DNA from: Dactylorhiza incarnata
Taxonomy: Eukaryota; Streptophyta; Magnoliopsida; Asparagales; Orchidaceae
Assembly: GCA_033032865.1 (NCBI GenBank)
Contig: JAWHQI010000068.1
Coordinates: 2,852,001 to 2,916,000, forward strand
DNA length: 64,000 nucleotides
Direction of reading: 5' to 3'
This document shows positions 1 through 12,203 of this stretch, piece after piece. How positions within the stretch are numbered: the first letter of the stretch is position 1; each line of letters starts with the position of its first letter. The translations under genes and the position numbers were made by a program. The notes beneath the pieces were generated by a model. That model did not search any database and was not told the DNA's origin. It was given only the letters and a program-made list of their open reading frames with translations.

Positions 1-545
1 TAGCCGTTCGACGAACGCGCTACGCTAGCCGTTCGACGAACGCGCTACGCTAGCCGTTCGACGAACGCGCTAGGCTAGCCGTTCGACGAACGCGCTACGC
101 TAGCCGTTCGACGAACCGTTCGACGAACGCGCTACGCTAGCCGTTCGACGAACGCGCTACGCTAGCCGTTCGAGGAACGCGCTACGCTAGCCGTTTGACG
201 AACCGTTCAACGAACGCGCTACGCTAGCCGTTCGACGAACGCGCTACGCTAGTCGTTCGACGAATGCGCTACGCTAGCCGTTCGACGAACGCTCTACGCT
301 AGCCGTTCAACGAACGCTCTACGCTAGCCGTTCGACGAACCGTTCGACGAACGCGCTACGCTAGCCGTTCGACGAACCGTTCGACGAACGCGCTACGCTA
401 GCCGTTCGACGAACGCGCTACGCTAGCCGTTCGACGAACGCGCTACGCTAGCCGTTCGACGAACGCTCTATGCTATCCGTTCGATGAACCGTTCGACGAA
501 CGCGCTACGCTAGCCGTTTGACGAACACGCTTTAAGTTCGTCGAA
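1..545. repeat. 25-bp tandem satellite with palindromic core
   Basis: About 20 head-to-tail copies of a 25-bp unit run from the window edge to about 545. Each unit holds the 13-bp palindrome CGTTCGACGAACG followed by a GCGCTACGC spacer. Several units are shortened so that two palindromes sit only 12 bp apart (near 108-130, 190-212, 330-350, 370-392 and 480-500). Point variants increase towards the right end, where the array decays around 520-560. Only the right edge of the array is visible. The open frames in this stretch are by-products of the repeat and are not genes. Confidence 0.93.
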
Positions 546-689
546 CGTGCTTTGATCCGAACACTTGTCAACATGATTCTTCCTCTAATTTCTCCAAACA
601 CTCTTGTGTGTGACCTCATAGGCTCATATCGCGTTGGCAGTGAGACTAGATATTTGTCCACTTCCAGATCACCATGGAAACCCCAACAA

Positions 690-1425
690 GTACCTCACTC
701 GCGAAGAGCGAGGATTGTGTATAACCTCGTATTTGTCGAGTGGGCCCCCAGGCTTAAGATGGGCAAAGCATCAAGCAAGGAGGGCTTTCGCCCTGATCAG
801 GAGGGGGCAGAAGAGTTTCGGGGCGAGTGCGGCTCCACTCGCGGGGGCACTCGAATGGTAGAAGGGCGGATGTATCAGTAGCCGGGCGAGTGAAGGGCGG
901 GACCCTAGTCACCCATAAGACTGAAGACCCGTCGAGTAGTGCCTTCAAAGACCATTCGCCCCGCGGTTGCCAGGGAGTCAACCACACGGGAGGTCAGGCG
1001 AGTGGTGCCTCCACGGACCACTCGCCCAGAGGGATCCGAGGGTAAAATTACCTGGATACCCTTGGCGGTCTGCCTATAGCCTCTTAGAACATCAGAGTTT
1101 GGCTGTTAGCAGACCATTTTGAGGTGTATTTAGTAAAACCAAAAGGCGGATTCCCGCTATTAGCAGACCAGAAGAGAAAAGCTATATATAGAACTTGAAT
1201 GACACCTTCGAAGAGGATTCCAATTGCAATCTTTTGCTTCCTCCTCCTTAGGTCATTTTGGTTAGCTCCTCAGACTCTCCAAGGTGTCCGGCTTCAGGTT
1301 TGGCTTGGGAGGGGAAGCGCTCTAAAGATCTTTCGGGTGTGTGGTAGGATCTCCACGCTGTAGCAAAGGGTCTGTGTCTAACTCTAAGTCTCCGGTCAGG
1401 TTCCCCTTTGGGATCAGTAGGTGCT
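690..1425 (+). repeat. Degraded LTR of Ty3/gypsy family G (copy G1)
   Basis: This stretch aligns by eye with the LTRs at about 18530-19118 and 34790-35643. Shared pieces include the GCGAGTGG...CCACTCGC stems near 990-1030, the 'gctgttagcagacca' block near 1100, a TATATATA box at about 1183, and the 'cttgggaggggaagcgctc' block near 1305. No family coding sequence follows, so it is a solo or truncated LTR. I could not fix its 5' boundary or a target-site duplication, so both ends are approximate. Confidence 0.7.
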
Positions 1426-2321
1426 AGATGCCCCCACCCCATTTTATAGCGGTTCGAACTCCTTGTTGGGCCAGATACTAGTTCCAACACCACCGTCAAA
1501 TTTAGAAGTAATTTGGATCAATCTTGACAACGATATAAAATATTTTTTTAATAAAATGCCAAAGTATTTTATATTTCATCACACTAATACAATATATGAT
1601 AAATTTTCTATTAAAAACATTCTTTAGAGTTAAAATTTGTGAATCATACCGGTTTTTTAAAATAGGGAGCAATTCCCTAATCAAGGCTCTGTTTGACATG
1701 ACATTTTTGCATCAATGAGTTCGGACAAAAATGTCATCCTCATAGAATTCAAGAAAAGAAAAATAGTTTTGAATATAAAAAGTGGATGAAGTTCCTTAGG
1801 TGAGGTTGGACGTTCACGAATGAAGATTCATAATCACAATGTTCACAGCCGTCACCATTATGCCAAACAAAACTTAAATTATAGTGTAGGCTTGTTATGA
1901 CCGGTTCTACAGTTGGGTGAGATCACATTCGATTTTTAAGTTCTTAAAATGCTGCTTGAGAGGAAGACGAATTTTTCGCCCATCATTTTTCCTATTGCAT
2001 CATAGGTGCGAAAAGAAATTCGAATCACTTGCACTCAAACAAGAGCTTACAATAATAATGAAATGACATTTACATTACACGTCGCGTGATTTACAGCGTA
2101 CTTCGAATTTACGCGTTTATGATTACGAATCGCCCACTTTCGTAATAAACTCGGACAGTTCACCCAAACTCTTCTCCCCGCTGCCTTCCCCGGAAGGGCA
2201 GAGAAGAAGAGGGCGTTGAAGGGGGGAGGAAAGGGTGGGCGATTCCGACTCACTTTCTTATCCGATCCCCATTTCTCTTTCTTCCTTTCCGCTTCTTCCA
2301 TCCAAGATACTGCGATAAATC
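1426..2321. other. Upstream region of the SKS gene, with a MITE-like stretch
   Basis: This is non-coding DNA between the G1 LTR and the SKS start codon. From about 1685 to 2047 the ends look inverted (GCTCTGTTTG on the left, CAAACAAGAGC on the right), as in small hAT-type MITEs, but I found no convincing target duplication. A pyrimidine-rich 5' leader precedes the ATG at 2322. I saw no clear TATA box in the proximal 200 bp. No open frame here has recognisable protein content. Confidence 0.4.
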
Positions 2322-5300
2322 ATGGCCCGGAGTGCGGAAGCAGGGCTAGTCGCTCTTCTCTGCTGTATTTGGATGGCCATCTCCGCCTTGGCCGACGATC
2401 CTTACCGCTTCTTTGACTGGAATGTCACCTACGGAGACATTTACCCGCTTGGGTTTAAGCAGCAGGTATTCTTTGATTTCTTCCTCCCATTTTTACTTCC
2501 ATTGCCACCGCATTCTTCAGCGGAGTTCTTGAAATCCGGATGTCTTCGTTTTATTCTCGGATTTCTTTCAGGGAATACTCATCAACGGGCAGTTCCCGGG
2601 ACCGGACGTTTACTCCGTCACAAACGATAACCTCATCATAAACGTGCACAACAGTCTGTCGGAGCCTTTCCTGATATCATGGTAATTCTATAATTCTTCT
2701 CCACTCTTCATCTTCTTCTTTCGAAAACTGATATAAAATAAAACTGTGTGATTCTTTTTGACCTTTTCGTCTATTCCTCTTAAAAAGTACTCCGATTAAC
2801 AAGTTTTATGGTTATAAATTGTTAGTTCGATTTGAGGACTTTCTGAAATTCTTAATGTTTGTAATTAATTTATGCGGAAGTTGAGTGGGTTCTTAGTATT
2901 TATGCACTGATTTTGAATGGCTAAAGTATAGCGACAGGCATTTTGGATGCCTCTGCAATTGGAGGAATTCTTGCGTCCGAACACCATTCCAAGATCTTTG
3001 TCCGAGAGCCACGCTTGCATGCCGCGTGGAAGATCTACGGGCGGCGATAAAAACTACAAAACTATTGGGATTAGTGAACCCGTCAGGTATTTGATCAAAA
3101 TTGCAAATCGGAGTCAGGGCATCGGACTGAAAATTAGGCCTGCAATTGGGAGGAAAAGAAATTTCAATCGACAGACCTTTTGGTTAGGTTTGCTCTACGC
3201 TGTTACTTGAATTTTTACTAAATTTAAATGTAGATATTTCAAATGAGTGTGCGGTTTCAGTTGTCCAAGTTTAACCGTTTAATTATATATATTAATCTAC
3301 TTGAGCTTTGTTTTGCGCGGATGTTCCAAACGGCGCCCTTATGCTGCTTGCCCAATTTCACGGTTAGTAAGCGCCTGGAGCACCATATTATCAGGTATAG
3401 TATCTTGTGACAGTAATTTTTATGTGAAATATTTGAAAGTCCAAAGTTCCCCAGCAGTAGCGCCGGCAACTATGGCACTTTAATGATGGCATTCAAATAG
3501 CCCCTTCAATAATTAATCTTGGCCATCCATCCAACGCTACTTTAATGCTTCTGCCGGATCTCCTCCGATAATCAGATCTTCCTCTGTATCTTCGTCATGC
3601 ATGCTAAAATTTTATTTTAGATCTATCGTATTCTGCTTTGGAATGCCATAGCCGAATTTGCTTCTCTGTGTTTTTTAATCTGTAACCATATTCTGCTTTA
3701 GCTATATCCGAATCTGTTTCCCCGTGTTTTTCGATTTGTAGTCATACCTCATTGTTACCTTCCGCACAACAGCTCTAGCTAAAATTACAAATGCAATACA
3801 CCCTTCTGTGTTCATTTTTTGCAGATTTGTTAAATGTTTGTATTCTTTTTCTGTCTCTTTTTCTTAAAAAGTTTTGATCTCTTAAAGTGGGTTCAGTTGT
3901 ATTACTCGATTAATTATCAGCTGCCTCAATTCATATTCAACGGAAGTTGCCAGTAGCCAATTTTCCTCACTCTCTTCCAGAAAATTCTTTGCTTTAGTTT
4001 ATTATAAAAAGTTCTTTTTCGGTGCTCATGGTCATTCTAAAAACCCACCCATTTAATCATAAAAGTCCACTCAAGGCTCAACCAATTAATCTTGGCCATT
4101 CACATCCACACACCTGTAAATTGAAATCCCATAGTTTACTTTCAAAGCCTATGCTAGATGATTTGGAGCTGGTATCCTCTAAATCAATAGAAGACCTCAG
4201 CAGATGAGTTTGATATCGGGAGTGGAGCAAGATTTGGCTACAAACCGACAACAGGAACTGTCGGCGAGACAAAAGGATTTGGCTGCGAGCTTGAGTGTCT
4301 GGTGTGCTCCAATAGTTTAACTTCAAGGTTGAGTTGATTGCGGGAGCTAGCGGGCGGGTTAGAAGTCCTTTGTCGGTTTAACATCAAGATATTTGTAATT
4401 TTATTTTAAATTTTATCACTAAATCTTATTTATGTAAAAGGCCTTTTTCGAGCGGTGACTTGTGGAAATGAAAAGAAAGACTTATTGTGATCATGGTGTA
4501 TGATATTGTTGGTAAGACGTAAATTCTATGTTCTTACATTCTATAATTTTTTATTCTCATTTAATTCTCTAAAGCGCCATATGAACGTTCAAATCTTGAA
4601 AATTATAGTTTAATCTATATAAAATATATAAGATATGTAACTATACCGTGCAAACCAGCATACATAAGACTAGTTAATCTTTTTTGCTTGTCATATTTGT
4701 TTGAGCAATATGCCCGGGATAGTTTCTCCTATGGTTTTATTTTTTTCCTCATTCGGTGCACTACATTTTTTAGCTTTAGAAATGATGGTGATGTTTGAGT
4801 AAACCAGTGACAAAGTTTGATTTGAGATAATTATAATTATCAAAACTAAGTAAATAAACCATTGGTATTTAAATTGAGCTTACCATATATGAGAACCCAA
4901 AAAATAAATGCCCGGCAAGAATAAATTCATAGATAAATTAAAGAATAATATATTAAAAAATATTATGAGTAGAAGGGAGATTTAAATAGTTTTGACTTGT
5001 ACAAACGAATATGAAGAAAATCTTAATTACATAAATAGATGGCGAGAATAATTATGGTGGGCTACCAATTTATTCCAGCCTGTACTAGCTGCAAGCCTGC
5101 AGCACACATAGTTGCATTATATTCTTTTAAATATTAATTACTATTTTGATTGAAAATTTACAACATTATTTTGATATTCTTTAGCATGTTGCAATTCCAA
5201 ATAGCAAAATTATTCAGTTTTCAGACTCCACTATCATCATCATAGAGCTAATCTAATGCAGCGTGGTGGCGCTGTCTCGTTCCCTCTGCAGCTCAACCAC

Positions 5301-7382
5301 CGATACTCAGATTTAACGTTTTCTTTAGGAGATTTTCTGATTGGCTGATGATGGGGCAGGAACGGGGTGCAGCAGCGGAGGAACTCATTCGAGGATGGCG
5401 TGTACGGGACGACTTGCCCGATCCCGCCGGGGATGAATTTCACCTACATTTTACAGATGAAGGATCAGATCGGCAGCTTCTTCTACTTCCCGTCGCTGGC
5501 TTTCCACAAAGCTGCCGGTGGTTTTGGTGGGATCCGCATCCTTAGCCGGCCGCTCATCCCCGTCCCCTTCGACGAACCAGCGGGCGACTTCACCGTCCTC
5601 ATAGGCGACTGGTATAAAGCCAACCACACTGTAAGCTACTTTTACCACCCCCCCTTCCCTTCGAACTGTGCATCGCACCACATGGATCTCGGATCTCGGA
5701 TCTCCTTCAATTAAAGTCCCATGTACACTCCGCGTGACATCAGAGAGTTCGCTTTATCACTTTAATGAAATGAGCCCGCGTCACGAGAAATCATCACAAG
5801 CGGCAATGTTGATCATGTGGTGACTGGCGTCGTCTTTTGGATGATTTCGCAGGATTTAAAGTCCAGACTTGATGGCGGCAAGAAGCTTCCCTTTCCTGAC
5901 GGCATTCTCATCAACGGCCGTGGTCCCAACGGCTCCGTACTCACCGTTGATCAAGGTAATTTATTTAGGGCGTTGTTACTAGCATACCACTTTTAGCTTT
6001 GTGCATATCATTAATATGTGCACATCATTGATATGTTCACACCATGAATTTTATTTGCAGGCCAATGTGTTAGAGAAACATCAAAATGAAAAATGAGTTT
6101 TTCTCTTCTTGAAATACAAATGTCTTCTTCTCTTCTGCATTTTGAAACAACAAAAAATATATATATTATAAAACATAAACCCCCAAATTTTCTCCATTCA
6201 AAAAATTTTCACCACCCAAAAAATTTCCACCTGAACATAAAGATACGATTAGTTATGCTTTAAATAAATAAAATAGTTCATGTTATTAAAATTAAAATAC
6301 CAATACCTCTTGAATGACATGTTAATCTCATCACTCACAAGATCCAAATTCATTTGATCCCTACATGAGAAGTAGCGACAAACATATCACCAAGTGAATG
6401 ATTTCTGCACACAAAAAATGAAAAAAATAAATCATCACAATGCAACCCTAAACCATGAGAAATCAGATTAGGGCAACTCAGAAAACACAATAGGGCAACC
6501 CACCTTCGGAACTGCTGCATCGAGGAGGGAGTAGATCGAACAAGGGCAACACAAAAATCACCGAAATTTAAGGCGGCGACCACTGAAATCACCGGGTGGA
6601 GTTCACAGTTACCAGGTGGAGTGACGACTGAAATCGGTTAGGAAGCGACGACGTCGGCGGTCACCAGCTGGAGCAGCGGTGGCGGAACTCCACGAACCGA
6701 AATCGTCGAGGCGTGTTGGTTTCGAAAAAGCGGGGGTTGAGGGATTACGGGGTGTGCGCTTAGGTTAAGAGTGGGTGGGGTAGGGAAATAAAAATAGGGT
6801 TATTTATTTTGTATTTGTGGTGTGCACATAGCTAGATGTGATGTGCACTTAACAACCCTTTATTTATAATATATATTTTATGGTTGAAAACTTGTGTCGG
6901 ACAAGGTTTTGAAAACCGAGCCGGACATCGAATCGGCGGAGGGAAAAGTTAAAGGTTGAACTGGTCCAACCGGGGTCGAGCCGTTATATATATACATATA
7001 TATATATATATATCTTATTATATAAGTGAATATAGCATTCTCTATGCTCTTACCAATAAAAATAAACTTCCCGTGAGAGAGAGTGGGAGAGAGAGAAAGA
7101 GAGGAGAGAGGGAAAAAATAATCTTTTTAAGTATATACGTATTTTTATTTTACAAAATAAATATTGTAATATTGATATATATTTTTTTACGGTCATTTCG
7201 AGTACTCATATGTATATGTTGCGGGCGCAGCCCGCAGACACATCGAGCACGTGTGAAGCCCGCCTGGATGTGGCCGAAGGCCGCCAGACAACATCGCGCC
7301 GGGGGTGGGCGAAACCCGCCGTCGCTGGCCGGGTACTGTCGCGCTTAGCCGTAGGGGCGGAGCCCCGTGTCGGGCACTCGTC

Positions 7383-7415
<33 letters not shown>

Positions 7416-10400
7416 ATATATATATACACACGAGTGACAGTGCACGGGGGACCCCCGTTCCCCGCGCGATAGTACCCTGCCTGTCACCAGTTATATTTAA
7501 TTTTTTTTCCTTTTTTTAGAAATTATAAAAATTAAAAAATTTTGTATTTAATTTTTAAATTTTTTAAAGTAATCTGTATTTTATTGAATTATATTATATA
7601 TTTATATATATACACATATATTAAAAATTAAAAAATCATTTTTATATACATACATATATTTTCTAAATGGAGCGGTATTCGAACCAAAAATGCTCCAGGT
7701 CCACACTCGCTCAAGCTGAAAAGAGGTGGAGGAAGAAAACTGTTAGATGGTTGGTTACTTTGAGCTGTGATGGAAGACAAGAGGGAGGAGAAAAAAAGAT
7801 GTCGAGGGTCTCCTGGGAGGAGATAGCAGAATCTGCTGAAAAATGAGGTAACGAGGTCTCAGAAATGAGACCGCTTCAGCTGATGAAAAGAGGTTCGATG
7901 GTCTCAAAAGTGAGACCGCTCATGTCAAAGACAAGGACTGGAAACACTCCAAAGATCTGCAAACCAAAGCCCCTACCCCCTATTTATAGGCGGGAGGGCC
8001 TGCCCAAACGGGCAGGTCAGGAAAGAACGGGCTGCCCGGAGCCGAGATCACCTAGGCCGAGGTCGCCCCTAGGGGGAACGACCTGGAGAGGTCGCCCAGA
8101 GGGCGACCTCAGGCCGAGATCGCCCCAGCTGGGGCGATCTGACTCAGGCCGAGGTCACCCCGAAGGGACGACCTGGCGAGGTCGCCCAGAGGGCGACCTC
8201 AGGCCGAGATCGCCCCAGCTGGGGCGATCTGCCTCAAGCCGAGGTCACCCCGAAGGGGCGACCTGGCGAGGTCGCCCAGAGGGCGACCTCAGGCCGAGAT
8301 CGAGCGAAGCGAGACCTCTACGAGACGAAAGGCGAGACCACCTAGGCGGTGCGGGACCGCCCGGGCTTCGATATTTGAAGAAAAATACCTGGACTGCCGG
8401 GAGAGGGTGTGGATTGCTTCGGTTACCTGCAAAAAACTAGCTCAAGGGGATCACTGATTTCTGGGTAAACAAGCGGGGCATCCAAGCGGTCTTCGCCCGC
8501 ATTGTTCTAAAAATTATAATTATCTTCATATAGATAGTAATGTAAGTGTTTACAACGACTTGCTAGTTGGTCTGGTGGTTGTGTCTTTATTCAATATATT
8601 ACAGGTTTTAGGTTTGATCTCATACAAACGCAATTTTGCAATTATTAAATTTTTAATGAAGATAAAGACAAAATCGTAATTTCACGTTATAAAGCAGTGA
8701 CTTGAAAATATAGGTCTAGGACACCCTATCGTAGTAGGTATAGGAAGTAAAAATTATATGTGGTTGAAGTTGATTTCAGCGAGATTGAACGGTTATGATT
8801 AACTTGATGATAAACCGTTACACCATAAGTGAATATCCTTATATAGTAGTAGTATATATATATAATATTGGAAAATAAAATATAAATAATTAACATTTCT
8901 ATGCGCCGCACATGCATTCTCTTATTGCTTTTTGTTGACACTATTATATAAGACCAAGATCAATCCTAACTCATATACAATATGCGACATAAATAATTAC
9001 CTATTTATTTTGATTTCCTCTTAAATTGAAATAAATAAATAAATAATAGCATAATTTTTAGTGTTTAGTTTTTACGCAAAAATATAATTGAAAAAAGAAT
9101 AAAAATGAAGAGATTTGACCTAGTTGTTGACTTTTTAATACGTGCGGGAGTGAAATATTACTTTATTTTATATTAATATTAATATGTATATGTATATAAT
9201 ATATTATAAATATAGACAAAAAGAACCAAATGACTTGGTGGTCTACCTCTTCACCTAATATAAAAATGGCTTGGGTTCGAATCCCATGAGCTGTACATTT
9301 TGGATATTAAATTATTGTCTTCTTGGCCTGCCTGGTTTTGTAAACCAGCGTCGGTTCCCAGCTCACCTGTCCGCCTGCCCGATTTTCCGATTCTTGGCCG
9401 GTCCGCTGTGCTACCGGGCCTCTAGCTTGGTGTCGGCCAAAATTTGTCCACAATCTGTGCACGATGTTTAATTAAAGGAGGCTCTGATTAATTATTAATT
9501 AATTAGCACCAGTATTAGAAACTTTTGAGAAGAGATCTGAATTTTTTTTAGTGATACTTGATTTACGTCAAAGATCGTCGTGAAGATATTTATAATATAT
9601 ATATTTAAAATGAAATGCGTTAGTATATCTTTTTTACATATGATATTGTTATATTGGACGTGACAATGAGTTAAATGACATAATAGATAAATAAAGGACG
9701 CTTATATTTGCAGGACTCAAATAGCTATTTCAGCCCTTGGATATTTGCAACCCCTCAGTCGCTATTTGCAGCCCCGTTGGATATTTGCAGCCCCTTGTCA
9801 AAAAATTTATAAAATTATTTTCTCCCTATATTAATAATCCATTATAGAAGATAATAATAGTCATATTAGAGCGAAATAAAATCATATTTCTCAAAGTGGT
9901 TGTGATTACATACTCCCAAAATGATGGCTTTACCCAAAATAACAAAAACCTGCACAAAATAAAAAATAATAAACTTTAGTACTCTAACATTGAATTTTTT
10001 CAAATTTAAAATGTTGTGAAAATCTTACAAAATAGTAACGCCGTCGCTGTATTTTTTGTGAAGCCCCCCTTAGATTGCATGGCTAATCTAGAAATGTGGA
10101 GACGACAAACCTACAAAAGAAATGATGCCTCAAAAAATAATATATGTATATATATTGGAGGTAGTGGGCAACTTTCAAATATGCATACCTGTTAAATATC
10201 CTGAATACGCGTTATATAAGGAATATCCCACTCTTCAGCCATCACATCATGATACCTCGACCATACTGGAAATACTGGAGGTAGTGGACAACTTTTCCGT
10301 ATTTTCAAAAGAACATAGTGATTGTCATTAACAAAACCAATGTAGATGATCCTTCTTAATGCCGGTGACGTTGAATGTAATGGAAGAAATGTGAGTGACT

Positions 10401-12137
10401 GTTGGCTTGAGTAATGTACAAACTGGATGATGTAACATGATGCCACTACAAGACCCATATCTGGCATGGACATCCATTTATCAACCGGGGCAGGAGTAAT
10501 ATAGCAATCTAGCGAGCTCAATAGTTCTAACCTCCTTGTCATTCCAAAGATCTCATTGTACAACCTTTCATATTGATTTATTTCTTAACATAAATCACTT
10601 CGGACTTGAATCCAATTTTCACGCATGTTCAAAACAATACTTATTACTCTATATCCACAGTGACCATCACCTATCACGTCAATGACATCAGAAATATGCG
10701 TTGATATGTAATGCGACATATGTGTTCGGACGCTTTCAAGCAAATTGTTTTTTGTGTGAATAAGCCCCGTTGGATATTGGCTCGCTCGTGCAATTTCATA
10801 TCTGTCACAACCAAGAGTAACTCTAGGTTTTGCTCTTTTTCTAAGTTTGTCGGCCCGCAAAATAATGACAACAAATCTCAAACCTCTACCAATGTGTCTT
10901 GCCTATTCAATCAATTCTTCCTTGCTAGGAAAACTCAAATTTGTCACAAAATGTTGCCCAACATCTACATGTGGTTGTTGAGAAATGTCTTCATATGTCA
11001 ATAGTTATTGCTTATCACTACTCATTTCAATTTAGAAAAATTTGGACAAAATTATACCTATAATTTTTTCAAAAACAAATTTGGACACCAATGTCTTTAT
11101 AGGGGTAATGAAAATCTATATTTTTTTTTTCAGGAATAAAAAACATCACTTAACCCTAAAATTTTTCAAGCAAAAACTATGAAAACCCTCGATCTAAGAG
11201 AGTAGGAGACTCACATTGGGTAATAAAAGGAGAAGGGTGCACTGGAAGGGCTGCGAAATGGGGCAGATCAACTCTTCCTCCGGCGGCGTATGAAGCTTGG
11301 GCAATGTGGAGCTCCGGCAGCAAGGGCGACGACTTCGCGCCAGCGGCGTCGGGGTGGCGGCGTCGGGGCGGCGACAGCAAGGGCTACGACGTCGACAGGA
11401 AGGGTGGTGTCGTGGTCGGGTTAGGGCAGGCACGGGGAAGAGGATTTAGAAAGGAAATGTTTGGGGCGGCAAGTATAATATTTTAAGTCCTACTTTTAAA
11501 GCCCACTAACAAGTATGAGCCTGCAAATATAAGCGCCCTAAATAAATCAATTAGATATTGTCACAGTTCTCAGTTGGGGCATGGTTCAAAAAAAATCAAG
11601 AACAGAAGTTTTGGGTCAATTTTTGGTTCTTGAGGGCTAAGGTTGAGTACCCGAGAATGTTACCGTCTTACTGAACATTTTAAAATGCATGCATACTTTG
11701 ATAAGAGATCTCGGTTTTTGTTATTCATAAATAAATAAATAATTTAATGTGTGTTGATGTGCACGTGCGCTGGTACGGTGCGAAAACTACTCTTTTGTGA
11801 AATATTTGTCTTTCCAATTTTAACCTTATTTATTCTCACTATCGTAACTTTTTTTAATTGACTTATTTGTGTGTTTTTATTTTATTTAAAAAGTCTGTCT
11901 TTATCCCTTCAATTTCTATAAGTTTTGTATTTATGGAGATAATATTTTATGAGGACGTAGAACAAAGTATATTGTAGCGCTGGTGCTCTTGGGAACCATG
12001 AGTATGACTGCTTACACACACACAAGGATTTGTGGTACATGAACATCACATTCTCTTTCCCTTATAAATAATCAATTAGAGATAAGAAGAGGAGCTAAAG
12101 TATGCCATCAAAGCATATTTGCACATGAGCACCACAT

Positions 12138-12203
<66 letters not shown>

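Noticed and set aside
3301..4326. Short frames in SKS intron 2
   Set aside because: No codon bias, no domain, and the region lies between two verified exons.
7865..8440. 191-codon frame with RPRSPQLGR-type repeats
   Set aside because: It reads a noncoding GC-rich tandem hairpin repeat within an intron; no protein-like signal outside the repeat.
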